From the NCBI GenBank assembly GCA_029260495.1, contig JAJDDD010000006.1:124001-188000 (forward strand): a stretch of 64,000 bases of DNA, in the 5' to 3' direction. Source of the stretch: Phycisphaerales bacterium. Lineage in GTDB: Bacteria > Planctomycetota > Phycisphaerae > Phycisphaerales > UBA1924. This document shows, in pieces, positions 9,221 to 16,644 of this stretch (positions within the stretch are counted from its first letter, which is position 1; every line of letters starts with the position of its first letter). A program made the position numbers and the translations under genes. Under the pieces are notes generated by a model. It was not told the DNA's origin. It was given only the letters and a program-made list of their open reading frames with translations, and searched no databases.

Positions 9221-9598
9221 ATGAAGCAATCGCGGGTCGCCGCCGCCGTGTTTTCGCTTGATCGTGATCCGTTTTACACGCGTGCGTTTCTTGCGATCCT
9301 CGAACTCGGAGGTGTCGCATCAGTTCAGTTGCCGGTGAGGAGCCCGAACCTGAACGCGTACGCGGAGCGGTTCGTGTTGTCGATCAAGTCGAAGTGCCTT
9401 GATCGCTTGGTCCCGTTCGGCGGGCGTCACGTGTGCCGAGCAATAGACGAATATATGACGCATTATTACCTGGAACGAGCCCATCAGGGCCTAGACAATG
9501 GGCTGATTGACGGTGTTCCAGAATCTGGTGGTGGATCAGTCGTGAAGCGCGAACGACTGGGTGGATTGCTGAACTTCTACCACCGGGAGGCTGCATAA
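9221..9598 (+). pseudogene. 5'-truncated integrase-core transposase remnant
   Basis: 125 codons with the C-terminal half of a DDE integrase core: DRDPFYTRAFLAILELGGV (second Asp), SPNLNAYAERFVLSIKSKCL (catalytic Glu), and an EYMTHYYLERAHQGLDN ending typical of IS481/IS3-like transposases. The first catalytic Asp and the DNA-binding N-terminus are absent, and nothing in the upstream 350 bp restores them. It is a dead copy. Inverted repeats were not identified. Confidence 0.8.
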
Positions 9599-9667
9599 TG
9601 CGTCAGCCGAGTATTGGTACAGAACGACATGACCGATGGCTAATCTTTCATATCATCAAGTGTCTTG

Positions 9668-10042
9668 TCAGCCGGCGATGTGAACGATGATCGCCGCAGG
9701 GCTCGCAGCCCGAACCGTGTGGACAACCTTCGGCTCCATTCGAACGAGGTTGCCCGTAACGAGATCAAAATTTCGATCATCAGCGGTCACCTCCACCCGG
9801 CCTTGCAGGCAATGGATGGTCACCACGGCATTTGCGGCATGGGCAGGCAGCGCCGCCCTATCACGGAAGGCAAACATCGCAATCGTTACCGACTCGTGTC
9901 GGTACAGGGTGCGCTGAGCACGTCCGTTCTCTCTGGTGTTTGCGACATCGATCAGTTCCCTCGTGATCTCATCGAGACACACGAGTGCCGCCGTACCCTC
10001 GAACCGCTCGTGCGGCTTGTCTGGCTGCGTCTCGTGGCTCAT
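9668..10042 (-). CDS. cupin-domain protein
   Basis: 124 residues. The middle (SVTIAMFAFRDRAALPAHAANAVVTIHCLQGRVEVT) and the end (LVTGNLVRMEPKVVHTVRA) fit the two cupin motifs of a single small beta-barrel; the usual His ligands are only partly kept. The start overlaps the stop of the Rrf2 gene by 4 nt, so the two are co-translated. Small cupins often ride with redox or NO regulators, where they may bind a metal or small molecule; the function here is unknown. Confidence 0.75.
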   Translation of the reverse strand: MSHETQPDKPHERFEGTAALVCLDEITRELIDVANTRENGRAQRTLYRHESVTIAMFAFRDRAALPAHAANAVVTIHCLQGRVEVTADDRNFDLVTGNLVRMEPKVVHTVRAASPAAIIVHIAG

Positions 10043-10494
10043 GCGGTTCTCCCGTCAGCACGATCGGGGAGGACGACGATCCGCGTTAGCTTCGCCTCCT
10101 GTCGATCGATTAGGTCAAGCAATGTCACCCGATCGAGCGTGGAGATGAATGCCGTTCGGGCTTCTCGCACGACGCTCGACAACCTACACGACCCATCGAA
10201 GGGGCAGTCGCCCTCCGCTCGAAAACACTCGACGATATTCAGGTCCGGCTCAATGGCTCGGACAACATCGCCAACGCGCAATTGGTCGAGCTCGACCGCC
10301 AGCTGAACCCCACCGCCCCGCCCCGGAGTGGTAGCTACCCACCCAAGCCTCTGAAGCTGTTGCACTGCCTTTGTCAGGTGATTCGCCGAGACTCTGAATG
10401 CTTCAGCCATCTCACGCACTGTGTAACGCCTCTGGCTTGCGGCCAGGAACATCAGCACACGCAGGGCATAGTCGGTCCGATCGGTTAATCGCAT
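10039..10494 (-). CDS. Rrf2-family repressor, NsrR-like
   Basis: 151 residues from the ATG at 10494 (MRLTDRTDYALRVLMFLA); the longer frame upstream is not typical of the family. A winged helix (YTVREMAEAFRVSANHLTKAVQQL, GRGGGVQLA) is followed by three Cys in ECFRAEGDCPFDGSC, spaced C-x6-C-x5-C. That is the pattern of the [Fe-S] cluster ligands in NsrR and IscR-type regulators. NsrR senses nitric oxide through its cluster and represses NO-defence genes. The divergent hemoglobin gene and the palindrome between them support that role. IscR-like sensing is the alternative. Confidence 0.85.
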   Translation of the reverse strand: MRLTDRTDYALRVLMFLAASQRRYTVREMAEAFRVSANHLTKAVQQLQRLGWVATTPGRGGGVQLAVELDQLRVGDVVRAIEPDLNIVECFRAEGDCPFDGSCRLSSVVREARTAFISTLDRVTLLDLIDRQEAKLTRIVVLPDRADGRTA

Positions 10495-10517
10495 GCTTGT
10501 CACCTCGCTCACACGGA

Positions 10518-10542
10518 TATATGGTATTGTAAATACCAGATA
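10518..10542. promoter_or_regulatory. palindromic operator, probable Rrf2/NsrR site
   Basis: TGGTATT-GTA-AATACCA (10522-10538) is a perfect inverted repeat with a 3-nt centre, extended by TAT/ATA outside a single mismatch. It lies in the 58-bp gap between the divergent repressor and hemoglobin genes. Its size and AT-rich arms resemble known NsrR operators. It would cover the hemoglobin promoter and sits 23-24 nt from the repressor start, consistent with autoregulation. Confidence 0.7.
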
Positions 10543-10552
10543 GGAGCAAGCT

Positions 10553-10975
10553 ATGCCAGAGACTAATCTGCCCCTCACCGGACCCGCCGACACCGATAGG
10601 CCGTTCGACCACGAGCGGGAGATCGCGCACCTGGTAGAGCGTTTCTACACTGTCGCTCGACGTGATCCCCTGTTAGGGCCGGTCTTCGAGCGGCATGTCA
10701 CTGACTGGGACTGGCACCTGCGCACGATGAACGACTTTTGGTCGGCGGCAATCTACCGCACCGGCAGATACTCCGGCCGTCCTCTTGAAGTGCATCGGAT
10801 GATCGCAGGCATGAGTGCGGAGCACTTCTCAAGATGGCTTTTCCTGTGGAAGCAGACGGTCGACGAGGTTGTGCGCTCCGACGCGCGCGAGCCGCTCAAA
10901 TCGTTCGCCGGTCGGATGGCCGAAACCATGTCATGCAGGATGGGCTTGGGGAGCCCCCTTGGGATCGACGCGTGA
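10553..10975 (+). CDS. group III truncated hemoglobin
   Basis: 140 residues. The order of landmarks fits group III (P-type) truncated globins: a FYTVARRDPLLGPVF helix, DWDWHLRTMNDFWSAAIYRTGRYSG, then PLEVHRMIAGMSAEHFSRWLFLWKQTV. The proximal heme His is expected in the VHRMI/EHFSRW region. Such globins bind O2 or NO and several are controlled by NsrR. AGGAG lies 6 nt before the ATG. It is divergent from the Rrf2-cupin pair across a palindromic operator, which suggests NO detoxification or sensing. Confidence 0.88.
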   Translation: MPETNLPLTGPADTDRPFDHEREIAHLVERFYTVARRDPLLGPVFERHVTDWDWHLRTMNDFWSAAIYRTGRYSGRPLEVHRMIAGMSAEHFSRWLFLWKQTVDEVVRSDAREPLKSFAGRMAETMSCRMGLGSPLGIDA

Positions 10976-11100
10976 CCACCGCTGCTCCTTGAACCTTGCA
11001 GTTCGGACTGGTGCTGTACGCTGCGCTCAAACTATTTCTTGGTCCAAACGGAGCGTGAGAGATTTTGGGATTATTCGGTCTCTGTATGGAGGCTGATTTG

Positions 11101-11172
11101 ATGAAGACGAGTCGATTCAGTGGAGAGCAGATCGTGTTTGCGCTGAGGCAGGCCGAGGGCGGCGCAGATTAG
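11101..11172 (+). pseudogene. remnant of IS3-family transposase OrfA
   Basis: An ATG opens 23 codons reading MKTSRFSGEQIVFALRQAEG and then a stop. This matches the conserved start of IS3-family OrfA proteins (M-K-x-S-R-F-T-x-E-Q-I-x-x-x-L-x-x-x-E-x-G). The remaining helix-turn-helix and all of OrfB are gone. It abuts the stop codon of the truncated marC reading the other way, so the two breakpoints probably arose together. Confidence 0.65.
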
Positions 11173-11178
11173 GGCGAG

Positions 11179-11292
11179 TTAGCGTTTGGTTGGAACGTCC
11201 TGATCTCGGGTCACCACAAGCAACACGGGCGCTGTGCCGATTGGGTTGATCATTGCGAAGAATGCTGCAAACGTCGCGGCATAGTCAATCAT
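11179..11292 (-). pseudogene. truncated N-terminus of a MarC-family membrane protein
   Basis: 37 codons: a start, then FAAFFAMINPIGTAPVLLVV, which is the first membrane helix and the F-x-x-x-N-P-I-G motif of MarC/UPF0056 proteins, which normally have about 200 residues and six spans. The frame stops after TKR where IS3-derived sequence begins. It lies 20 nt downstream of the glutamate-synthase-like gene on the same strand, so it was probably the second gene of that operon. Confidence 0.6.
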
Positions 11293-11312
11293 GATGGACG
11301 AACCTGAGACAT

Positions 11313-12905
11313 CTACTTTTTTGCCGAGAAGGTATCAGGACGGGCGGCGTTCCATTCTCGTCGCCACAAGTCGGGATGATCACCATCATCGACGAGTGTG
11401 TGAGGCTCAAGAAACTCAAAGATCTCTGCGAAGGTCCTGATCTTGGAATCACTGACACGGCGAAACACCAGGTCGGGCGTGATCTGCTCGGGACTCGGAA
11501 CTCCCATCGCATGCATGATTTCCAGAAAACTCGCAATCGTTGCTTTGTGGAAGCGAGCAATACGTTCCGCCTTGTCTGGAACAACAAGGCCCTTGTACAG
11601 CGCGGGGTTCTGAGTAGCCACGCCGGTTGGACAGGTGTTGTTGTTGCAACGCAGCGCTTGAATACACCCAAGCGCCAGCATCATTCCGCGAGCAGAATTG
11701 CAAGCATCTGCACCGAGGGCCATCGCCCGCACCATGTGAAATCCGGTGAGGATTTTGCCGCTGGCGATGATCCGAACCCGTTCGCGTAGTCCACATCCAA
11801 CAAGGGCGTTGTGCGCGAACGCCCATGCATCCCGAGCGGGCATCCCGATTGAGTTGCTGAACTCAAGTGGTGCTGCTCCAGTCCCGCCCTCACCTCCGTC
11901 GATGGTGATGAAGTCGGGGGTGATTCCGGTCTCAAGCATCGCCTTGCACATCGCGAGCAGTTCAATCCTGCGCCCCACACACAGCTTCACACCCACGGGT
12001 TTGCCGCCGGACAGCTCGCGGAGCCTCGCGATGAACTCCATCATCTCGATCGGCGTCCGAAACGCCGAATGTCTCGAGGGAGAAACAACTGTTTTGCCGG
12101 CGGGCACGTGCCGGATGCTCGCAATTTCGGCTGTTACTTTTGAGCCGGGAAGCACGCCGCCGTGTCCGGGCTTGGCTCCCTGGCTGAGCTTGATCTCGAT
12201 CATGCGGACTGACTCGCGCCGGGCGTTGTCGGCAAACAAATCACCGTTGAACAGCCCCTCGTGTGTACGACAGCCAAAGTAGCCGGTGCCGATCTGCCAG
12301 ACCAGATCGCCGCCCGCCTCAAGGTGATAGGGCGAGATGCCACCCTCGCCAGTGTTGTGGGCGAACTCACCTTTTTTCGCCCCGCCGTTGAGTGCACGTA
12401 TCGCCGTGGGTGAAAGAGCGCCGAAGCTCATCGCGCTGATATTGAGTCGCGATAGTGAGTACGGCTTTGCACAGTCGGTTTCGCCGACGATCAGTCGTGG
12501 CTCATTTTCTAAATGTTCCACGTCTTCGAGTGCATGTGCGGCCCATTCGTATCCCACGTCGTACACGTTGCGCTGAGTGCCGAAGGGCTGCGTCTCGCGT
12601 TCACCCTTTGCCCGTTGATACACGACACTTCGCATCTCACGCTCGATCGGGAATGCGTCAGTGTTCAGTTCGATGAAGTACTGCTGGAGCTCAGGCCGCA
12701 CCGCCTCGAAGAGATAGCGGAGATGCCCAATCAACGGAAAGTTTCGGCGAATCGTGCTTCGTGTCTGCAGGGTATCGCAGAGCCCAATCGCAACGAGCGG
12801 ACCGATCAGCAGAAACGCAAAAAGAGCAGGGGGCCAGATTGCCGACGCGAATATGATTATCGCGATGATCCCGAGACTCACACCATAAAACCAGCGTCGC
12901 ACCAT
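11313..12905 (-). CDS. FMN-binding glutamate-synthase-family protein (membrane-anchored)
   Basis: 530 residues. Two hydrophobic segments at residues about 5-45 suggest membrane anchoring. The rest is the GltB FMN barrel: LSRLNISAMSFGALSPTAI, NTGEGGISPYH, KPGHGGVLPG, TIDGGEGGTGAAP and IIASGKILTG. The Fe-S ligand loop RCNNNTCPTGVATQ is intact. The glutaminase domain of true GltB is absent, so this is a stand-alone synthase-domain paralogue whose electron partner and substrate are unknown. It lies in the accessory region, upstream of a broken marC. Confidence 0.9.
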   Translation of the reverse strand: MVRRWFYGVSLGIIAIIIFASAIWPPALFAFLLIGPLVAIGLCDTLQTRSTIRRNFPLIGHLRYLFEAVRPELQQYFIELNTDAFPIEREMRSVVYQRAKGERETQPFGTQRNVYDVGYEWAAHALEDVEHLENEPRLIVGETDCAKPYSLSRLNISAMSFGALSPTAIRALNGGAKKGEFAHNTGEGGISPYHLEAGGDLVWQIGTGYFGCRTHEGLFNGDLFADNARRESVRMIEIKLSQGAKPGHGGVLPGSKVTAEIASIRHVPAGKTVVSPSRHSAFRTPIEMMEFIARLRELSGGKPVGVKLCVGRRIELLAMCKAMLETGITPDFITIDGGEGGTGAAPLEFSNSIGMPARDAWAFAHNALVGCGLRERVRIIASGKILTGFHMVRAMALGADACNSARGMMLALGCIQALRCNNNTCPTGVATQNPALYKGLVVPDKAERIARFHKATIASFLEIMHAMGVPSPEQITPDLVFRRVSDSKIRTFAEIFEFLEPHTLVDDGDHPDLWRREWNAARPDTFSAKK

Positions 12906-13168
12906 GAGGGCATTCTAACCAGCCACATGGGGAGTTGGCACGGCAAGGGGTTCAATATTCAGCCCGGGAGGAGGCCAGTCCCGGCGCACAATAGTAACGG
13001 CGCTTGACAGCGCGCCAGATGCCGATCTGCCGCACGTCCGGCGGTCGTGTCCGTGGGCCTTCATGGGTCTGCCCGCTACCATTTCAGAGCAACCATGACC
13101 GGAGGGCCAGAGTACCCACCAGCAGTGTCCTTCGCACGCATCAACATGAAACCGAAAAAGAAAGAACC

Positions 13169-13383
13169 ATGAAAAAATCGGATTCGCCACTATCATCGGG
13201 ATCATTGTCCTAGTCCTGATCATCATCTTCCAAGACATGGAGAGCGTTGATACCAGATTGCACTTCGCAACGGGCTCGATGCCACGCGCAATGTTGCTTG
13301 TGATCGTGTTTGGTCTTGGCGGTTTGGCAGGCCTGCTCGTTTGCCTGAACATGAGTTGCAAGAGGGGCAAGAGCAATAGCTGA
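13169..13383 (+). pseudogene. small LapA/DUF1049-like membrane protein, frameshifted in a poly-A run
   Basis: The frame from 13177 encodes IGFATIIGIIVLVLIIIFQD, then a loop, a second hydrophobic helix (MLLVIVFGLGGLAGLLV) and a basic end. That is the two-helix layout of LapA-type (DUF1049) proteins. No start codon exists in that frame, but an ATG at 13169 lies one base out of phase, separated by six A's; seven A's would give MKKIGFATIIG in frame. Hence this is a 1-nt deletion, a base-calling error, or slippage. The 12906-13168 stretch upstream shows nothing convincing. Confidence 0.55.
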
Positions 13384-13432
13384 CACGCGTCCGACTCGCC
13401 CCTCACCCGCCGACTCACCGGGAATTCCACTG

Positions 13433-14203
13433 ATGAAAGACATCCAGTCGCTCACTGAACGGGCCAAGGAACTGCGTTGTCTCTATGCGATTGACTCCAT
13501 CGTCTGTGACCGCGGCCAGACACCTGCCCAGGCCTTTCTCCGTGTACTTCAGGAGATACCAGCAGGCTGGCAGTCTCCAAGCATCACTGGTGCTCGCATT
13601 GAGTACCTCGGCCGTAGCTATGTAGGCCCTCGCTTCGCAGCTGAGGGCGAGCTGATGTCAGAGTCTATCCCTCTATGGGATGTTGAAGTCGGGCGAATTT
13701 CAGTCAGTCGCAGAGCAGGAAATAAGAACCAGGAACAATTACCCCATCTCCCAGAAGAAACCGAGTTGCTTCGACGCATCGCTTCACGACTTGGTGAATA
13801 CCTTGAATGGAAGCACACAGAAATTCTTGGCGAGCGGACTCCGCCCTCAGCAGCGCACTGGGCTTGGCGTCAACGCTACGCCGAAGCTCTTGCGGATAGC
13901 ATCGACCCGGACCGCTTCGGCGTGTCAAGGATGTTTCTAGGTGGGAGCACCGCGCGAGGAGATGCGAAGTCAGCAAGCGACATAGATCTATATATTGCTT
14001 GCGACGGAACAGATGAACAGAAACGAGATCTGGGCATCTGGATCGAAGGCTGGAGCCTCTGCCTGGCCGAAGTCGCTCTCCAGCAAACGGGCCAGCCATT
14101 CCCGGGCGGCATCCTGAACATCCAGTGGCTCAAGGGCGAGCCTGGTTTACGGCAACGCAGCGAGCTGCAGGAACTCACGTTGAGACATGTGAAGAAGAAC
14201 TGA
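13433..14203 (+). CDS. sensor-like domain fused to a Pol-beta-type nucleotidyltransferase
   Basis: 256 residues. Residues 1-130 (ERAKELRCLYAIDSIVCDRG, EIPAGWQ, a VGRISVSRR-type strand, then IASRLGEYLEWK) match a GAF-like input domain that I know from the N-terminus of PEP-synthase-related proteins and some histidine kinases. Residues about 145-256 are a nucleotidyltransferase: FLGGSTARGDAKSASDIDLY gives the GGS and DxD metal motif, followed by GIWIEGWSLCLAEV. The PEP/pyruvate-phosphate-dikinase-like catalytic modules that usually accompany these two domains are missing. It probably transfers a nucleotide to an unknown acceptor in response to a ligand. It lies in the accessory region beside transposase debris. 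Confidence 0.75.
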   Translation: MKDIQSLTERAKELRCLYAIDSIVCDRGQTPAQAFLRVLQEIPAGWQSPSITGARIEYLGRSYVGPRFAAEGELMSESIPLWDVEVGRISVSRRAGNKNQEQLPHLPEETELLRRIASRLGEYLEWKHTEILGERTPPSAAHWAWRQRYAEALADSIDPDRFGVSRMFLGGSTARGDAKSASDIDLYIACDGTDEQKRDLGIWIEGWSLCLAEVALQQTGQPFPGGILNIQWLKGEPGLRQRSELQELTLRHVKKN

Positions 14204-14249
14204 GCATCACCCGACTGGAACATCCACTCGACGATGACACAGCGACGAG

Positions 14250-14721
14250 CGGTAGCTGCCACCAACTCTTCAAACTCCAGAACAACCGCTCAACCTCGAG
14301 CGTGGCGGATCCCCCGAGATGCTAACGCGACCCGGAAGGCGCTCTGAAACTGACCGCTACGATCCGTGACGATGAAACTTGGCACCGCATCGTTCTGCAC
14401 AGCTTGGTCGATGAGGTCGACCAGATCGACCGTGGTTGACGTGCCTCGGAACGCTATGAGCCCAACGATCTTCCAGCTAGAGCCTTCGATGATCGCTGCA
14501 ACTTCGCACCGCATCCAGAGCACACGAAGCGTCGCCATGTCCATGTTCCAGACGTGGTTCGGTTGCAGCGGATTGAAGAAATGAAACGGCGCTGAGCAGC
14601 ATCCGCTGGACATACAACTTGTGCCTCCGGTCTGTTGCCGCGGGCGATCCTCTTCAAGAATCATTCTCACAGAAGCCCGGATGATCTGGCGCCTTGGGGG
14701 CTGGGTCCGGGCGGATCTCAA
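14250..14721 (-). pseudogene. degenerate integrase-core transposase remnant
   Basis: The main frame carries PNHVWNMDMATL (first catalytic Asp), a core strand series, and FIVTDRSGQF (second Asp), then GIRHARG and a stop. Shifting one frame restores EVERLFWSLK, the segment with the catalytic Glu. It is therefore frameshifted and inactive. It belongs to a different integrase-core subgroup from the 9221-9598 remnant. Together they bracket the accessory genes. 14722-14890 shows nothing. Confidence 0.65.
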
Positions 14722-14890
14722 CCCTGCCTCAAGCAGAACATAGAACGATGGGTATCACGCTGCTCTCCGCGCGGGGGTTACGACGGGCTCTTTACCCCAT
14801 CTGGGATCGTTCTCCGCAGATCAAGTCTTGAAGAGAGGAACACGGCCGGTTTTGTAGTGTGAGATTGGAGCGATCTTTCTTTCAGCGGTT

Positions 14891-15793
14891 TCAATCGACA
14901 ATCTGCACACCTTCGATTCGCGTTGTTTCCTCAAAGAGCTCCGCAATTCGCAATGTCATCGGTCCAACAGCGCCATCGTTGATCACCTGTTCATCGATGC
15001 GAACAACTGGTGCGATTTCACCCATTGTTCCAGTGCAAAAGACTTCTCTGGCTGCGCTCACCTCCTTGGGAGTGATGTTTCGAATCGTGCACGAGATATT
15101 GTTTGACTTGCACAACTCCAGGACGACACTCCGAGTGATACCCTCGGGGCATGCCGTCGTGGTGGGTGTCGCCAGCCCGCCGTCAAATACAAAGAAAAGA
15201 TGTGTTGCGTTCGTCTCCGCAATGTAGCCGCGAGTGTCAAGCAGCATGGCGTCGTCGGCGCCGCGTTGGTTGGCCTCCATCTTGGCGAGTATTGAAGTGA
15301 GCTGGTTGCAGCTGTGGATAGTCTGATCAAGCACGTTTGCAGGAGGACGCTTCAAAGAGCTCGTAATGAGTGAAAGGCCGGCTTTGTCATAGACAGGCGG
15401 CTTGTGCTCAGCCAGGATGATGAGCGTCGTGCCATTCGTGTTTACGCGCGGATCGAGCCCGCTGGTGTACTTGACGCCGCGCGACAAGGTGAGTCGGATA
15501 TGCACACCATCGCGCATACCGTTCGCTTCGAGTGTTCGTTTGATCTCCTTTGTGATGTCATCATCGCTCGGAATGCCTTGATAGTGCAGCCGCTCTGCGC
15601 CTTTCCGAAGCCGGGCGAGATGCTCGCGCAGTCGAAAAATGCTTCCGTCGTACAGTCGAAGTCCTTCCCAGACCGCGTCGCCATTTTGCACGGATGAATC
15701 AAATGGGCTTACACCGGCCGCATCGCGATGCACAAGTGCGCCGGCGACATTCACCAGGATGTTCTTATTCGCTTCGTGATACTGCTGAAGCAT
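14891..15793 (-). CDS. class IV aminotransferase-like protein with His at the PLP-lysine position
   Basis: 300 residues, aligned over its full length with branched-chain/D-amino-acid aminotransferases (fold type IV): DAVWEGLRLYDGSIFRLREH, VHIRLTLSRG, then ILAKMEANQRGADDAMLLD, GYIAETNATHLFFV (the pyridine-binding Glu) and the phosphate loop TGTMGEIAPVV. In the family the Schiff-base Lys sits in a K-S-L-N or K-H-L-N motif just before the ILAK helix. Here the motif is I-H-S-C-N, with His160 (codon CAC at 15314-15316). Normal transamination is thus doubtful. The sulfotransferase-like gene lies just upstream on the same strand. Regulation is not visible. Confidence 0.88.
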   Translation of the reverse strand: MLQQYHEANKNILVNVAGALVHRDAAGVSPFDSSVQNGDAVWEGLRLYDGSIFRLREHLARLRKGAERLHYQGIPSDDDITKEIKRTLEANGMRDGVHIRLTLSRGVKYTSGLDPRVNTNGTTLIILAEHKPPVYDKAGLSLITSSLKRPPANVLDQTIHSCNQLTSILAKMEANQRGADDAMLLDTRGYIAETNATHLFFVFDGGLATPTTTACPEGITRSVVLELCKSNNISCTIRNITPKEVSAAREVFCTGTMGEIAPVVRIDEQVINDGAVGPMTLRIAELFEETTRIEGVQIVD

Positions 15794-15875
15794 TTGTGCT
15801 CACTCCGAATCGGGCGCAAAGAAAACTTGTCGCCGGGTCGTGTTTCTCAAAGAGCAGGCAAGCGTTGCCATCAAA

Positions 15876-16628
15876 CTATGCGTCGCTTTGCAATCTTCGT
15901 TCATACAGCGAGTAATAAAGCGCCTCGCATTCCTGCAATACGCCCTGCAACCGTTTCGGCGGGGTCTCGGTCTTGGGGCGGGGGGGCATGAATCCGGTTG
16001 ATCTCTCGACGTTCGCATACCAATGCTTCGCCCACACACCGTCGGTCTCGCGCGGGCCAGCTCGCCAATGGAGCATCCTATCTGTATACGGCACGTTCAC
16101 GGCTTTACACAGCGCCCTGAGCATCCCCGCGGGGTCGCGCAGCACGTCGGCTGTATCAATAATGATTGGCGATTCACCCACCAAATTCTCGATAATTGGG
16201 ATCAACCGTGCTTGTTGAGGCAGCCCCGTCTCATTCGCTGTCGGATTGGCGATTACTTTTGCAAGCGATGTAATCATCTCTCGCGGGTCGCGAATCAGCA
16301 GGCAATTTGTCAGGTCCGCGAGCCAGTCCGTTCGCAAGCTCGGAAGGATGTGATGCGCCATATGCTTTTGATATGAAACTCGCTTACCGCCGGCCGGCTC
16401 CTCAAGCAATGACATGATAATTTTTTGTGGGTCCGTCTCATGACACCGGATCACCTCATCCGCGCCTGGGTGCGGCAAGTCGTTTTGTTTCAAATAAAAC
16501 GCGTAGAACGGTTCGTCGATGACGGCGGTGTCGCCCCTGGCTTCCCAGGAGCGCATCATCGCCGTGGAGATATTACGCGGCCCGGACCACATGGCAACCC
16601 GCCGAATCTCGTTGGTTTGGCTATTCAC
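15876..16628 (-). CDS. sulfotransferase-like P-loop protein
   Basis: 250 residues from a GTG at 16628 with AAGGA just upstream; longer frames overlap the neighbouring dockerin gene. VAMWSGPRNISTAMMRSWE near the N-terminus corresponds to the PAPS 5'-phosphate loop of sulfotransferases, and CLLIRDPREMITSLAKV to the 3'-phosphate-binding region with its R-D-P motif. The end (HWYANVERSTGF, then a helix) fits the same family. It precedes the class IV aminotransferase-like gene by 82 nt. From memory, plants have the same two parts fused as branched-chain-aminotransferase-like proteins. The acceptor is unknown. Confidence 0.75.
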   Translation of the reverse strand: MNSQTNEIRRVAMWSGPRNISTAMMRSWEARGDTAVIDEPFYAFYLKQNDLPHPGADEVIRCHETDPQKIIMSLLEEPAGGKRVSYQKHMAHHILPSLRTDWLADLTNCLLIRDPREMITSLAKVIANPTANETGLPQQARLIPIIENLVGESPIIIDTADVLRDPAGMLRALCKAVNVPYTDRMLHWRAGPRETDGVWAKHWYANVERSTGFMPPRPKTETPPKRLQGVLQECEALYYSLYERRLQSDA

Positions 16629-16644
16629 GATCCTTGAGGTTCGC

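Noticed and set aside
8778-14890. Duplicated tRNA-Ser 3' end (att site) closing the accessory region
   Set aside because: I searched by eye for the T-arm/acceptor sequence near the right end and found no copy.
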